A stretch of DNA of 39,014 bases, from NCBI GenBank assembly GCA_023954375.1, contig JAMLIC010000074.1:1-39014 (forward strand). Reading direction: 5' to 3'. The DNA comes from Planctomycetota bacterium (GTDB lineage: Bacteria; Planctomycetota; J058). Shown here piece by piece: positions 1 to 6,142 of the stretch. The position numbers and the translations under genes were made by a program. The stretch's first letter is position 1. Each line of letters begins with the position of its first letter. The notes under the pieces are model-generated. The model saw only the letters and a program-made list of their open reading frames with translations, ran no database searches and was not told where the DNA came from.

Positions 1-345
1 CCCCCTCCACATCGCGCACCACCCCCAACCCCCCCCGGGGGGCGGGGCCCCCCCCCCGGCCCGGGGGGCCCTCCCCCCGCGTCCGAGCGCCAAGAGCGAG
101 AGGAGGCAGGAGCTGTCGCTCCCGGGCGTGGCTCTGGGCGCGCGCCAGGGGGCTTGCTCGGCTCGAGTCGTGTCTCGCGGCTCTTCTTCTCTCTTCTTCT
201 CGTTCTTGGCGCTCGCGCTCGGCGGGGCCCGCGCAGCGGGTCCCGCCGGGCGCGAGTGGCGTCTTGGCGGTTCATTCTTCTCGGCCTCGGGGTCGAGAGC
301 GAGGCTTCCGCCTCGTGCGCGAAGGCGAAGACGAGGACGACGCCC
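1..345. other. Low-complexity contig edge, no gene supported
   Basis: The first 75 bases are almost pure C and G runs. The following 270 bases contain CT-rich and GC-rich low-complexity sequence. Open frames cross it but they overlap one another and read as Arg/Ala/Gly/Pro-rich translations with no recognisable domain. The frame of the methyltransferase stays open back to about 154, but that extension has the same unconserved composition. I read this as non-coding leader plus an assembly edge. Confidence 0.6.
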
Positions 346-1215
346 ATGAGCAACGACGCGAGCTTGGCGGTCGTCCACCGCACCGACCTCGGCGCGCTCC
401 ATCACGGCTGCGGCGTGGCCTGGCTGGAGGCGTGCGCGCCGGGGTCGGTCGACCTGGTCGTGACCGATCCGCCCTACGGGATCGGCAAGGACACGTGGGA
501 CCGGTTCGGCTCACGGGCGGAGTACGTGGCCTGGTGCCGGCGCTGGGTGGTGGCGGCCCATCGGGCGCTGGCGCCGACGGGCACCCTCTACGTCATGGGC
601 TTCAGCGAGAACCTCGCCCGGGTGCAGGTCGCGGTCGAGGACGACTGGGCGTCGGCGCGCTGGCTGATCTGGTACTACCGCAACAAGGCGAACCTGAAGG
701 ACGACTGGGGGCGCTCGCACGAGGGGGTGCTCGTCCTGCGCAAGGGGCGGCGGTTCACGTTCAACACCGACGCGGTGCGCACCCCCTACAACGCCCACAC
801 GGTCCGCTACCCCGAGCGGACGCAGGCCGAGACGTCGCAGTACGGCGGGGCGAGCGACGGGCGGTGGCGGCCGCATCCCCTCGGCGCGCGGCCCCGCGAC
901 GTGCTCGAGATCCCGGTGCTCTGCAACGGGACGGCGGAGAAGACGGCGCACCCGACGCAGAAGCCGGTGCAGCTCGTCCGGCGCCTGGTGCTGGCGTCGT
1001 CGAACCCGGGCGACCTGGTCGTCGACCCGTTCGCCGGCAGCGGCACGACGGCGCTCGTCGCGCAGACCTCGGGCCGGCGCTGGGCTGCGTGCGAGCTGGA
1101 CGCCGGCTACGCGGCGATCGCGGCCCGGCGGCTGGCCGACCCGGCGGCCTTCGCCGGGGCGCAGACCGAGGAGAGCGAGGCCGCCCTGGCGGCCCGGCGC
1201 CGCCGTCTGGTGTGA
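346..1215 (+). CDS. Site-specific DNA methyltransferase, beta-class (DPPY), orphan
   Basis: A 289-residue amino-methyltransferase that would transfer a methyl group from S-adenosylmethionine to an adenine N6 (or cytosine N4) in DNA. The catalytic motif IV, DPPY, is at residues 41-44 inside VVTDPPYGIG, and the SAM-binding motif I, DPFAGSGTT, lies near the C-terminus. This order (IV before I) defines the beta class; DPPY rather than SPPY favours adenine-N6, which is inference. HPTQKP just before motif I is another family hallmark. The ATG at 346 is chosen because it follows a GAGGA stretch and the frame further upstream is low complexity. No restriction endonuclease lies nearby in the window, so it looks like an orphan methylase, although the left neighbour is missing. 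Its TGA stop (1213-1215) is part of the first copy of a tandem repeat. Confidence 0.9.
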   Translation: MSNDASLAVVHRTDLGALHHGCGVAWLEACAPGSVDLVVTDPPYGIGKDTWDRFGSRAEYVAWCRRWVVAAHRALAPTGTLYVMGFSENLARVQVAVEDDWASARWLIWYYRNKANLKDDWGRSHEGVLVLRKGRRFTFNTDAVRTPYNAHTVRYPERTQAETSQYGGASDGRWRPHPLGARPRDVLEIPVLCNGTAEKTAHPTQKPVQLVRRLVLASSNPGDLVVDPFAGSGTTALVAQTSGRRWAACELDAGYAAIAARRLADPAAFAGAQTEESEAALAARRRRLV

Positions 1216-1759
1216 TCGCGCCTGCGGCGAACGATGCCGGGCGCTGCCGTTCGTCAGGGTGTCGCGCGGAGCGCGACACCTGACCGCTCAGGCTCCCTCG
1301 GCGGCCAGGAGGCCGCCATCGGTCGCCTTCGCGCGGCATCGCCTCGGCCTCGTTCGCCTCGGCTGAGGCTCCGGCTGCGAACGCCCGGCCTGGTGTGATC
1401 GCGCCTGCGGCGAACGATGCCGAGGCGCTGCCGTTCGTCAGGGCGTCGCGCGGCGCGCGACGCCCTGACCGCTCAGGCTCCCTCGGCGGCCAGGAGGCCG
1501 CCATCGGTCGCCTTCGCGCGGCATCGCCTCGGCCTCGTTCGCCTCGGCTGAGGCTCCGGCTGCGAACGCCCGGCCTGGTGTGATCGCGCCTGCGGCGAAC
1601 GATGCCGGGCGCTGCCGTTCGTCAGGGCGTCGCGCGGAGCGCGACGCCCTGACCGCTCAGGCTCCCTCGGCGGCCAGGAGGCCGCCATCGGTCGCCTTCG
1701 CGCGGCATCGCCTCGGCCTCGTTCGCCTCGGCTGAGGCTCCGGCTGCGAACGCCCCGCC
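1208..1759 (+). repeat. Three tandem ~184-bp structured repeats (copies A, B, C)
   Basis: Three head-to-tail units start at 1208, 1391 and 1576 (lengths 183, 185, 184). Each opens with TGGTGTGATCGCGCCTGCGG and ends with GGCTGCGAACGCCCGGC or a close variant. Each unit has at least four stems: GGCGAACG with CGTTCGTC, a long stem around TCAGG(G)NGTCGCGC, GGCGGCC-AGGA-GGCCGCC, and CGTTCGC with GCGAACG. In copies B and C the second stem is 14 perfect base pairs with a 3-nt loop. In copy A a T:A pair replaces a C:G pair. The first unit supplies the methyltransferase stop codon. Diverged copies follow other genes at 4075, 4373 (minus), 35367 (minus) and 38958. Confidence 0.9.
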
Positions 1760-1803
1760 TGGTGTGTTCGCGCGGGGTCGGCCACCACGCGCTGAGCGGC
1801 GAA

Positions 1804-1849
1804 CCGAGCCAGGCACGGCCCGATCACCGAGCCAGGCACGGCCCGATCA
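1804..1849. repeat. Two tandem 23-bp units
   Basis: CCGAGCCAGGCACGGCCCGA plus TCA occurs twice in direct succession (1804-1826 and 1827-1849). It lies between the end of the 184-bp repeats and the 3' end of the minus-strand lipoprotein gene. No function is evident. Confidence 0.8.
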
Positions 1850-1876
1850 CGTGGGCCTTGCCAGCGGCGGCTCGAG

Positions 1877-2236
1877 CTACCGCAGGGCGGCGACGTCGGT
1901 CCCGGCGGGCGTGGGCTCGGCGTCGACCGAGACCACGTAGACCGGGGTGCCGAGCGTCCGCGGGTGGCGGGGGAGGACCTCGATCCCGCCCTCGTAGAGC
2001 TCGTTGATCGCCGAGAACAGGAGCAGCACCGTGTCGCCCGCGAGCGAGAAGGGGATGTCGAGGCAGTAGAAGATCTTGTCCCCGAGATGCGACTGCTCGT
2101 GGCTGAACTGCGCGATGTCCTGACGGATCCCGCCGAAGAGCGCGGGGCCCTTGGGCTGGGTGCCCTGGAAGATCGTCCCGCAGCCCGAAAGGCCCGCGAC
2201 GGCCGTGAGCAGGACGGCGGCCAGCAGCTTCTTCAC
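1877..2236 (-). CDS. YceK/YidQ-like lipoprotein
   Basis: A 119-residue predicted lipoprotein. The N-terminus is a signal peptide with two lysines, a hydrophobic core and the lipobox LSGC, placing the lipidated cysteine at residue 19; it would be anchored in a membrane after signal peptidase II cleavage. The body resembles the YceK/YidQ (DUF1375) family: GCGTI after the lipobox, then DIPFSLAGDTVLLLF (residues 60-74), matching the family core of a DLPFS-type motif followed by a D-T-hydrophobic stretch. I chose the GTG at 2236 because GGAGGGGG stands 3 nt before it and because it gives a normal signal peptide; the frame is open further upstream but without one. Function of the family is not established. 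It appears monocistronic; a -10-like TATGCC lies 51 nt upstream. Confidence 0.85.
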   Translation of the reverse strand: MKKLLAAVLLTAVAGLSGCGTIFQGTQPKGPALFGGIRQDIAQFSHEQSHLGDKIFYCLDIPFSLAGDTVLLLFSAINELYEGGIEVLPRHPRTLGTPVYVVSVDAEPTPAGTDVAALR

Positions 2237-2287
2237 GTTCCCCCTCCACGTTCGGGTCCACGCCGGGACCGATTCCCCACGGAGAAG

Positions 2288-2293
2288 GCATAC
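2288..2293 (-). promoter_or_regulatory. -10 box (GGTATGCC) for the lipoprotein gene
   Basis: On the minus strand the sequence reads GGTGGTATGCC, an extended -10 (TGG before TATGCC), 51 nt before the GTG start. It matches the G(C/G)TA pattern seen before other genes here. No convincing -35 is seen. Confidence 0.35.
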
Positions 2294-2380
2294 CACCGGA
2301 TGGGGGCGGCGTGCCAGCGCCCCGGGCCCGGTCGGTCCGGAGGTTGCGCGCCGGGGCGGGCACGACCCGTCGCGCGGCGC

Positions 2381-2386
2381 TATGGT
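2381..2386 (+). promoter_or_regulatory. -10 box (GCTATGGT) for the 544-residue protein gene
   Basis: GCGCTATGGTAC stands 58 nt before the ATG at 2445, with TATGGT as the -10 hexamer. It resembles the boxes before the HU and PATAN-TPR genes. No -35 is recognised. Confidence 0.35.
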
Positions 2387-2444
2387 ACCTCTAGAAGAGG
2401 GGGCGACCGCCCGGCCGACGCGGCCGGGGCGAGCGGAGCCGGTC

Positions 2445-4079
2445 ATGCCCCGAGCGCGGAAACCACCCGAGGCGCGCCTCGACGCGGTCCGACAGCACCT
2501 GTCGACCATGCGGGATCCGGACACGTCCGAGCTCCCGCCGGTGCTGGCCTTGCGGCGCCTCGCCGAGGAGGTGAACGCCCCGGGCGGCCCGATCGCCTGG
2601 CTGGCCGCCTACGACCCGGCGCGCCCGATGCGCGAGGCGGCGGGCATGGCGCTGTTCCTCGCCGCGCGCGACCCGGGCGTCCCGGCGCCGCTCCGGCGTC
2701 GGATCGGCCGCTCGGCGGCGCCGTGGCTGCTCCGCGCCCTGCACGACCCCGACGTGCCCGACGATCGGAAGTACCCGCTGGCCCCGCTCCTGAGCCTCTT
2801 CGGCGTGCCGCTGCCGGAGGAGGCCTTCCGCTCCTGCTTCCACGACCTCGACGCGGTCCGCGCGGCGAAGGCGCGGGAGGCCATGCGGCAGATCCTCGAC
2901 CGCCCGGACCACCTCGAGCGGGTCCTCGACGGGCTGGAGCAGGCCGAGGACGACCCGAGCGACGGTCCGGGGCTGGAGGCGGCGCTCGAGGTGGCGGTCG
3001 CGATCTGCGAGCAGAACCCGACCGTCGGCGCGCTGCTGGCGGGGGTGCTCGTGGCGACCGCGTGCGAGCGCGGCCTGGCGCTCGACCTGGCGCCGCGCGC
3101 GCTGGAGCTGATCGCGGCGACCCGCTGCGGGCGGGCCGCCTGGGTGCTGGGGGAGCTCGGGCGCTGGCCGGCCCTCGGCGAGGTGGGGGAGCGGGCGCTC
3201 GAGCTGGCCATGGGGCTCAACGAGCTGGGGGTGGCCTCCAACGGGCCGCGCCCGGGCGCCTTCTCGCACAGCTTCCTGGGTCCGGTCGACGGGCTCGGGA
3301 CCAGGCGGCTGGCCCTGTTCCACCGCACCGACGAGGGCACGCTCCACGGGCTGCTCCTGCGCCTCAACGACCAGACCGGCGTCGAGGACGTGGGCTGCGT
3401 CTATCACGAGGCCGCGGCGCTCGACGAGGGGCTGCGGCAGGGCGAGCCGACGCTGGCCCCGTGCGACCTGCTGCTCGCCCGCCAGCTCCTGGGCGACGCC
3501 CTGGCCGTGCACGAGGAGCTCGACCGGCCGCCGCCGGCGCGGCTCCTGCTGTTCCGCAGCTTCTTCGGCGCCGAGCCGATCGCCGTGGACCGCCGCGCGC
3601 CGCGGCTCGGCGCCTACCTGCTCGAGACGCTCATCCCCAGCCCCGACCTGGCCGCCGAGTCGGAGCTGATCCTCGAGCAGCCGGCGTTCGGCGGGCTGTG
3701 GTCGGCGTCGGAGGCGACCGCCGCGGCGGTGATCGAGCACGCGCGCGAGCGCCGCTCGCTCGCGCGCGGCCTCGCGCGGGCGGTCGCCGGGCGCCGCCGG
3801 TCGATCGGCCGCGCGCTCGCCCTCGCGCTCACGGAGGAGGAGCGCGCCATCCTCCTCGCGCGCATGGCCGTGAACCTCGAGCTCGAGGCGCGGGCGGGGC
3901 GCGCCCGCCTCCCCCACAACCGCGTCGCCGCGCGGACCTGGTGGGCGCTGCGCGAGGGGCTCGTCGCCTTCGAGGACGTCCCGTACGTCCGCGCCCTGTG
4001 CGCCCGCGCGGCGGTGGCCGTGGCCCGCGAGCTCGACGCGCGCGCCTGGGGCGGCGCCCGGCGCCGGCGGATGGCGTGA
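2445..4079 (+). CDS. Unknown 544-residue, Leu/Ala-rich helical protein
   Basis: I do not recognise this gene. It is a 544-residue soluble protein without signal peptide or membrane segment. The first ~250 residues read as successive amphipathic helices (for example residues ~100-160 and ~175-260), reminiscent of HEAT-type or other alpha-solenoid proteins. The middle (~265-330) has more aromatic and strand-like sequence, with LALFHRTDEGTLHGLLLRLN followed by a VEDVGCVYHEAA stretch, which could be a small alpha/beta domain. The C-terminal third is again helical and Arg-rich. The ATG at 2445 is chosen because the protein-like composition begins there; an in-frame ATG at 2382 would overlap the putative -10 box. 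The TGA stop is embedded in a copy of the 184-bp repeat family. A role in protein-protein interaction is a guess from the solenoid look only. Confidence 0.75.
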   Translation: MPRARKPPEARLDAVRQHLSTMRDPDTSELPPVLALRRLAEEVNAPGGPIAWLAAYDPARPMREAAGMALFLAARDPGVPAPLRRRIGRSAAPWLLRALHDPDVPDDRKYPLAPLLSLFGVPLPEEAFRSCFHDLDAVRAAKAREAMRQILDRPDHLERVLDGLEQAEDDPSDGPGLEAALEVAVAICEQNPTVGALLAGVLVATACERGLALDLAPRALELIAATRCGRAAWVLGELGRWPALGEVGERALELAMGLNELGVASNGPRPGAFSHSFLGPVDGLGTRRLALFHRTDEGTLHGLLLRLNDQTGVEDVGCVYHEAAALDEGLRQGEPTLAPCDLLLARQLLGDALAVHEELDRPPPARLLLFRSFFGAEPIAVDRRAPRLGAYLLETLIPSPDLAAESELILEQPAFGGLWSASEATAAAVIEHARERRSLARGLARAVAGRRRSIGRALALALTEEERAILLARMAVNLELEARAGRARLPHNRVAARTWWALREGLVAFEDVPYVRALCARAAVAVARELDARAWGGARRRRMA

Positions 4080-4262
4080 TCGCGGCTGCGGCGGAGGATG
4101 GCGGGCGCTGCCGTCCGCCGGGGTGTCGCGCTTCGCGCGCCACCCCGGCCGCTCAGGCTCCCTCGGCGGCCAGGAGGCCGCCTTCGGTCGCCTTCGCGCG
4201 GCATCGCCTCGCCCTCCTCCGCCTCGCCTGGGGCTCTCGCTGCGGAGGCGCGGCGAGGTGTG
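4075..4262 (+). repeat. Diverged 184-bp repeat (copy D), at the gene's stop codon
   Basis: This copy begins GCGTGATCGCGGCTGCGGCG, with the TGA at 4077-4079 serving as stop of the preceding gene. It follows the tandem units almost position by position to GCGGAGGCGCGGCGAGGTGTG. The stems are kept by paired substitutions: GGCGGA with TCCGCC replaces GGCGAA with TTCGTC; CTCCGC with GCGGAG replaces the TTCGC/GCGAA stem; and the long stem is CCGGGGTG-T-CGCGC with GCGCG-C-CACCCCGG (one mismatch). Confidence 0.85.
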
Positions 4263-4289
4263 CTCGGAGGCGGCTCGGCTGTCCGTCAA

Positions 4290-4373
4290 AGACGGCCGAG
4301 CGCGCGCCGGGGTGGCGCGCGCAGCGCGGCAACCCGACGAACGGCATCCGCGGCCGCGGCCGTCGACCCACGA
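4290..4373 (-). repeat. Partial inverted repeat copy (copy E) downstream of the response-regulator gene
   Basis: Read on the minus strand this begins GTGGGTCGACGGCCGCGGCC, continues through GATGCCG directly into TTCGTCGGG, and then forms the conserved long hairpin (GTTGCCGCGC, loop TGC, GCGCGCCACC, with two mismatches). It lacks the GGCGCTG segment present in copies A-D. It lies 65 nt downstream of the minus-strand response-regulator stop and so has the direction of that gene. Copy D, belonging to the convergent gene, ends 27 nt away. Confidence 0.7.
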
Positions 4374-4387
4374 CGGCGGTGCGCCGA

Positions 4388-4452
4388 CCCGCTACGAAGG
4401 GGGCGCATCGACCCGCTACGAAGGCGGGTGCGTCCCCGCTACGAAGGCGGGG
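4388..4452. repeat. Three short hairpins with loop TACGAAG at the response-regulator 3' end
   Basis: Three units of CCCGC-TACGAAG-GCGGG type occur at 4388-4403, 4412-4428 and 4434-4452, about 22-24 nt apart. The third has a perfect 6-bp stem. On the minus strand the TAG stop of the response regulator lies inside the first unit met (CCTTCGTAGCGGGG). They could act as a terminator cluster, though no T tract follows. Confidence 0.7.
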
Positions 4453-4885
4453 CGAGGGCGGCCTCGGCCGCGGCGAGCAGCTTCGAGAGGGGGAACGGCT
4501 TGCCGAGGAAGGCCGCCGTCGGCTCGTTCAGGGCGGCGGTGGTCGGTCGCGGCAGGCCCGAGACGAGGATCGCGGGCAGGCCGGGCTGGAGGACGCGGGC
4601 GCGCGCGAGGACGGCGAGGCCGTCGAGGTCGGGGAGTCCGACGTCGACGATGAGCAGGTCCCAGGGCGCCGCCTCGAGCCGGGCCAGGGCCTCGGCCCCC
4701 GAGTCGACGGCGACGGCGCGCGCGCCGAAGTGCTCCAGGAGGCGGGCCGTCGAACGGGCGACGGCGGGGACGTCATCGACCACGAGCACGCGCGCGCCGC
4801 GCAGAGGCGGGCGCCCCACGGGCTCGTCCGGGTCGGGCCGGGGGCCCGTGGGCTCGAGCGCCGCGCGCGAGCGCGGCTCGGTCAC
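4439..4885 (-). CDS. Stand-alone response regulator receiver protein
   Basis: A 148-residue protein made of a ~30-residue Pro/Arg-rich leader and one CheY-like receiver domain. Visible landmarks: the acidic pair D37-D38 (VLVVDD), the phosphoacceptor D81 in LLIVDVGLPDLDG, S109 in the switch position (ILVSG) and the conserved lysine K129 in FLGKPF. There is no output domain, so it would act by protein interaction or in a phosphorelay; no histidine kinase lies in the window. The GTG start at 4885 overlaps the phosphorylase stop (TGA at 4884-4882), so the two are probably translationally coupled. The pairing with a nucleoside phosphorylase has no obvious functional logic. The stop codon lies in a short hairpin repeat. 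Confidence 0.88.
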   Translation of the reverse strand: MTEPRSRAALEPTGPRPDPDEPVGRPPLRGARVLVVDDVPAVARSTARLLEHFGARAVAVDSGAEALARLEAAPWDLLIVDVGLPDLDGLAVLARARVLQPGLPAILVSGLPRPTTAALNEPTAAFLGKPFPLSKLLAAAEAALAPPS

Positions 4886-5772
4886 GCGCCGCCCTCGCCG
4901 CCCGCGGCGGCGGCGAGGCGCGGGACGACGGCCGCGACCAGGCGGGTGAAGTCCTCCGCCACGCGCTGGGCCGTCTCGATCACCTCGGCGTGCGTGAGCG
5001 GGTGGCGGGCGATCCCGGCGGCCAGGTTCGAGATCAGCGAGATCCCCAGGACCCGCACGCCCATCTGCCGGCAGGCGACGACCTCGGGGATCGTCGACAT
5101 GCCGCAGGCGTCCGCCCCGAGCCGCTGGAGCATGCGCACCTCGGCCGGCGTCTCGTAGGACGGTCCGGAGAGGACGCAGTAGACGCCCTCCTGCAGGCGC
5201 AGCCCCAGCTCGCCGGCGCTGGCGCGCAGGAGCCCGCGCAGCTCGGCGTCGTAGGCGTCCGACATGTCGGGGAAGCGCGGCCCCAGCCGGTCGTCGTGCG
5301 AGCCCATGAGCGGGTTCTGGCCGGTGAGGTTGAGGTGGTCGCTGATCACCATGAGGTCGCCCGGCTGGAAGCCGGGGTTGATCCCGCCGGCCGCGTTGGT
5401 GATCACGAACGCGCGGACGCCGAGGCGCCCGAGGCACCTGATCGGGAAGACCACCTGGTGCGCCGGGTAGCCCTCGTAGAGGTGGAAGCGCCCCTGGAAG
5501 GCGACGATCGGGGTCCGCTCGCCGCCGGGGCCCGGGAGGTCGCCCACGACGAGCCGCCCGGCGTGCCCCTCGACCGTGGACACGGGGAAGTGCGGCACCT
5601 CGTGGTACGGGATCGCCACGGGGTCCTGGATCAGGTCGGCGAGCTTGCCCAGCCCGGAGCCGAGGACGACCGCGAGCCGCGGCAGGGGCCGGTCGCCGAG
5701 GCGCAGGCGGATGAACTCGCCCGCGAGGTCGAGCCGCTCGATCAGGTTCGGGTCCCGTCCGCCGCCGCCCAT
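4882..5772 (-). CDS. punA: Purine nucleoside phosphorylase (trimeric, class I)
   Basis: A 296-residue cytosolic enzyme of purine salvage, cleaving (deoxy)inosine or (deoxy)guanosine with phosphate to base and (deoxy)ribose-1-phosphate. Landmarks of the trimeric PNP/MTAP family: VLGSGLG (phosphate-binding, ~36-42), STVEGHAGRL around H70, GRFHLYEGY (94-102), TNAAGGINP (125-133), SGPSYETPAE (202-211), GMSTIPE (224-230) and SNLAAG (N249, the base-recognition asparagine of PNPs rather than the aspartate of MTAPs). Length and order are normal for the family. ATG at 5772 has GGAGG upstream. It is the first gene of a two-gene unit with the response regulator. TAAGAT, a -10-like box, lies 18 nt before the start. 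Confidence 0.95.
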   Translation of the reverse strand: MGGGGRDPNLIERLDLAGEFIRLRLGDRPLPRLAVVLGSGLGKLADLIQDPVAIPYHEVPHFPVSTVEGHAGRLVVGDLPGPGGERTPIVAFQGRFHLYEGYPAHQVVFPIRCLGRLGVRAFVITNAAGGINPGFQPGDLMVISDHLNLTGQNPLMGSHDDRLGPRFPDMSDAYDAELRGLLRASAGELGLRLQEGVYCVLSGPSYETPAEVRMLQRLGADACGMSTIPEVVACRQMGVRVLGISLISNLAAGIARHPLTHAEVIETAQRVAEDFTRLVAAVVPRLAAAAGGEGGA

Positions 5773-5790
5773 GTCGCCTCCGGGTGGGCG

Positions 5791-5796
5791 ATCTTA
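5791..5796 (-). promoter_or_regulatory. -10 box (GCTAAGAT) for the phosphorylase gene
   Basis: On the minus strand GCTAAGAT ends 18 nt before the ATG at 5772 and upstream of the Shine-Dalgarno GGAGG. It is one of the best matches to the -10 consensus recurring in this window. No clear -35. Confidence 0.45.
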
Positions 5797-5912
5797 GCGG
5801 GGCCCGGGCGCGCGATGCCACTGAAACCGGCCCCCCGCCCGCTCTTCGTGTCGCTTCTCGCTCGTGGCCCGTGCCCGCGCCTCGGAGCGACGGGGCCGGA
5901 TGTCGTCTCTCT

Positions 5913-6009
5913 CGTGCCCGTGCCCGTGCCCGTGAACGTGCCCGCGCTGCAGGTGCGCGGCCTCCCTCGTGTGGGCGGGCACGGGCACGGGCACGGGCAC
6001 GGGCACGTG
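5913..6009. repeat. Large inverted repeat of (CGTGCC)n / (GGCACG)n
   Basis: CGTGCC words run through 5913-5945 and GGGCAC words through about 5975-6009. The arms can pair over about 33 bp with a single two-base mismatch (AA opposite the expected CC), enclosing about 30 nt. It lies between the 3' end of the kinase gene and the start of the phosphorylase gene, both on the minus strand. It could work as a terminator or barrier. The hexanucleotide array is also prone to slippage, so the copy number may be variable or misassembled. Confidence 0.8.
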
Positions 6010-6013
6010 GGAG

Positions 6014-6098
6014 CGGGAGACCGGCCCGTTCGCTCCGCCGGGGCGGGCACGGGCACGTAGGAACGGGAGACCGGCCCGTTCGCTCCGCCGGGGCGGGC
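6014..6098. repeat. Two 35-bp direct repeats, 50-bp period
   Basis: A 35-bp word starting CGGGAGACCGGCCCGTTCGC and ending CCGGGGCGGGC occurs at 6014-6048 and again at 6064-6098. GGCACG words separate the copies. They sit directly downstream of the kinase stop (minus strand). No coding potential is seen. Confidence 0.85.
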
Positions 6099-6142
6099 GG
6101 CTGTGGCGCTGGCCGCCGGGGCGCCCGGGACGCTACTGGACG

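Noticed and set aside
346..1215. Part of a complete restriction-modification system
   Set aside because: No endonuclease or specificity gene follows within the window, and the upstream side is cut off.
1208..1759. The 184-bp tandem repeats as an insertion sequence or MITE
   Set aside because: No transposase, no clear terminal inverted repeats and no target-site duplication are visible, and every copy is fixed to a gene end in gene orientation. A REP-like origin cannot be excluded.
4439..5772. Fusion of response regulator and phosphorylase in one long frame
   Set aside because: The receiver frame stays open upstream only by chance; the phosphorylase motifs are in another frame and the two genes overlap by a GTGA junction.
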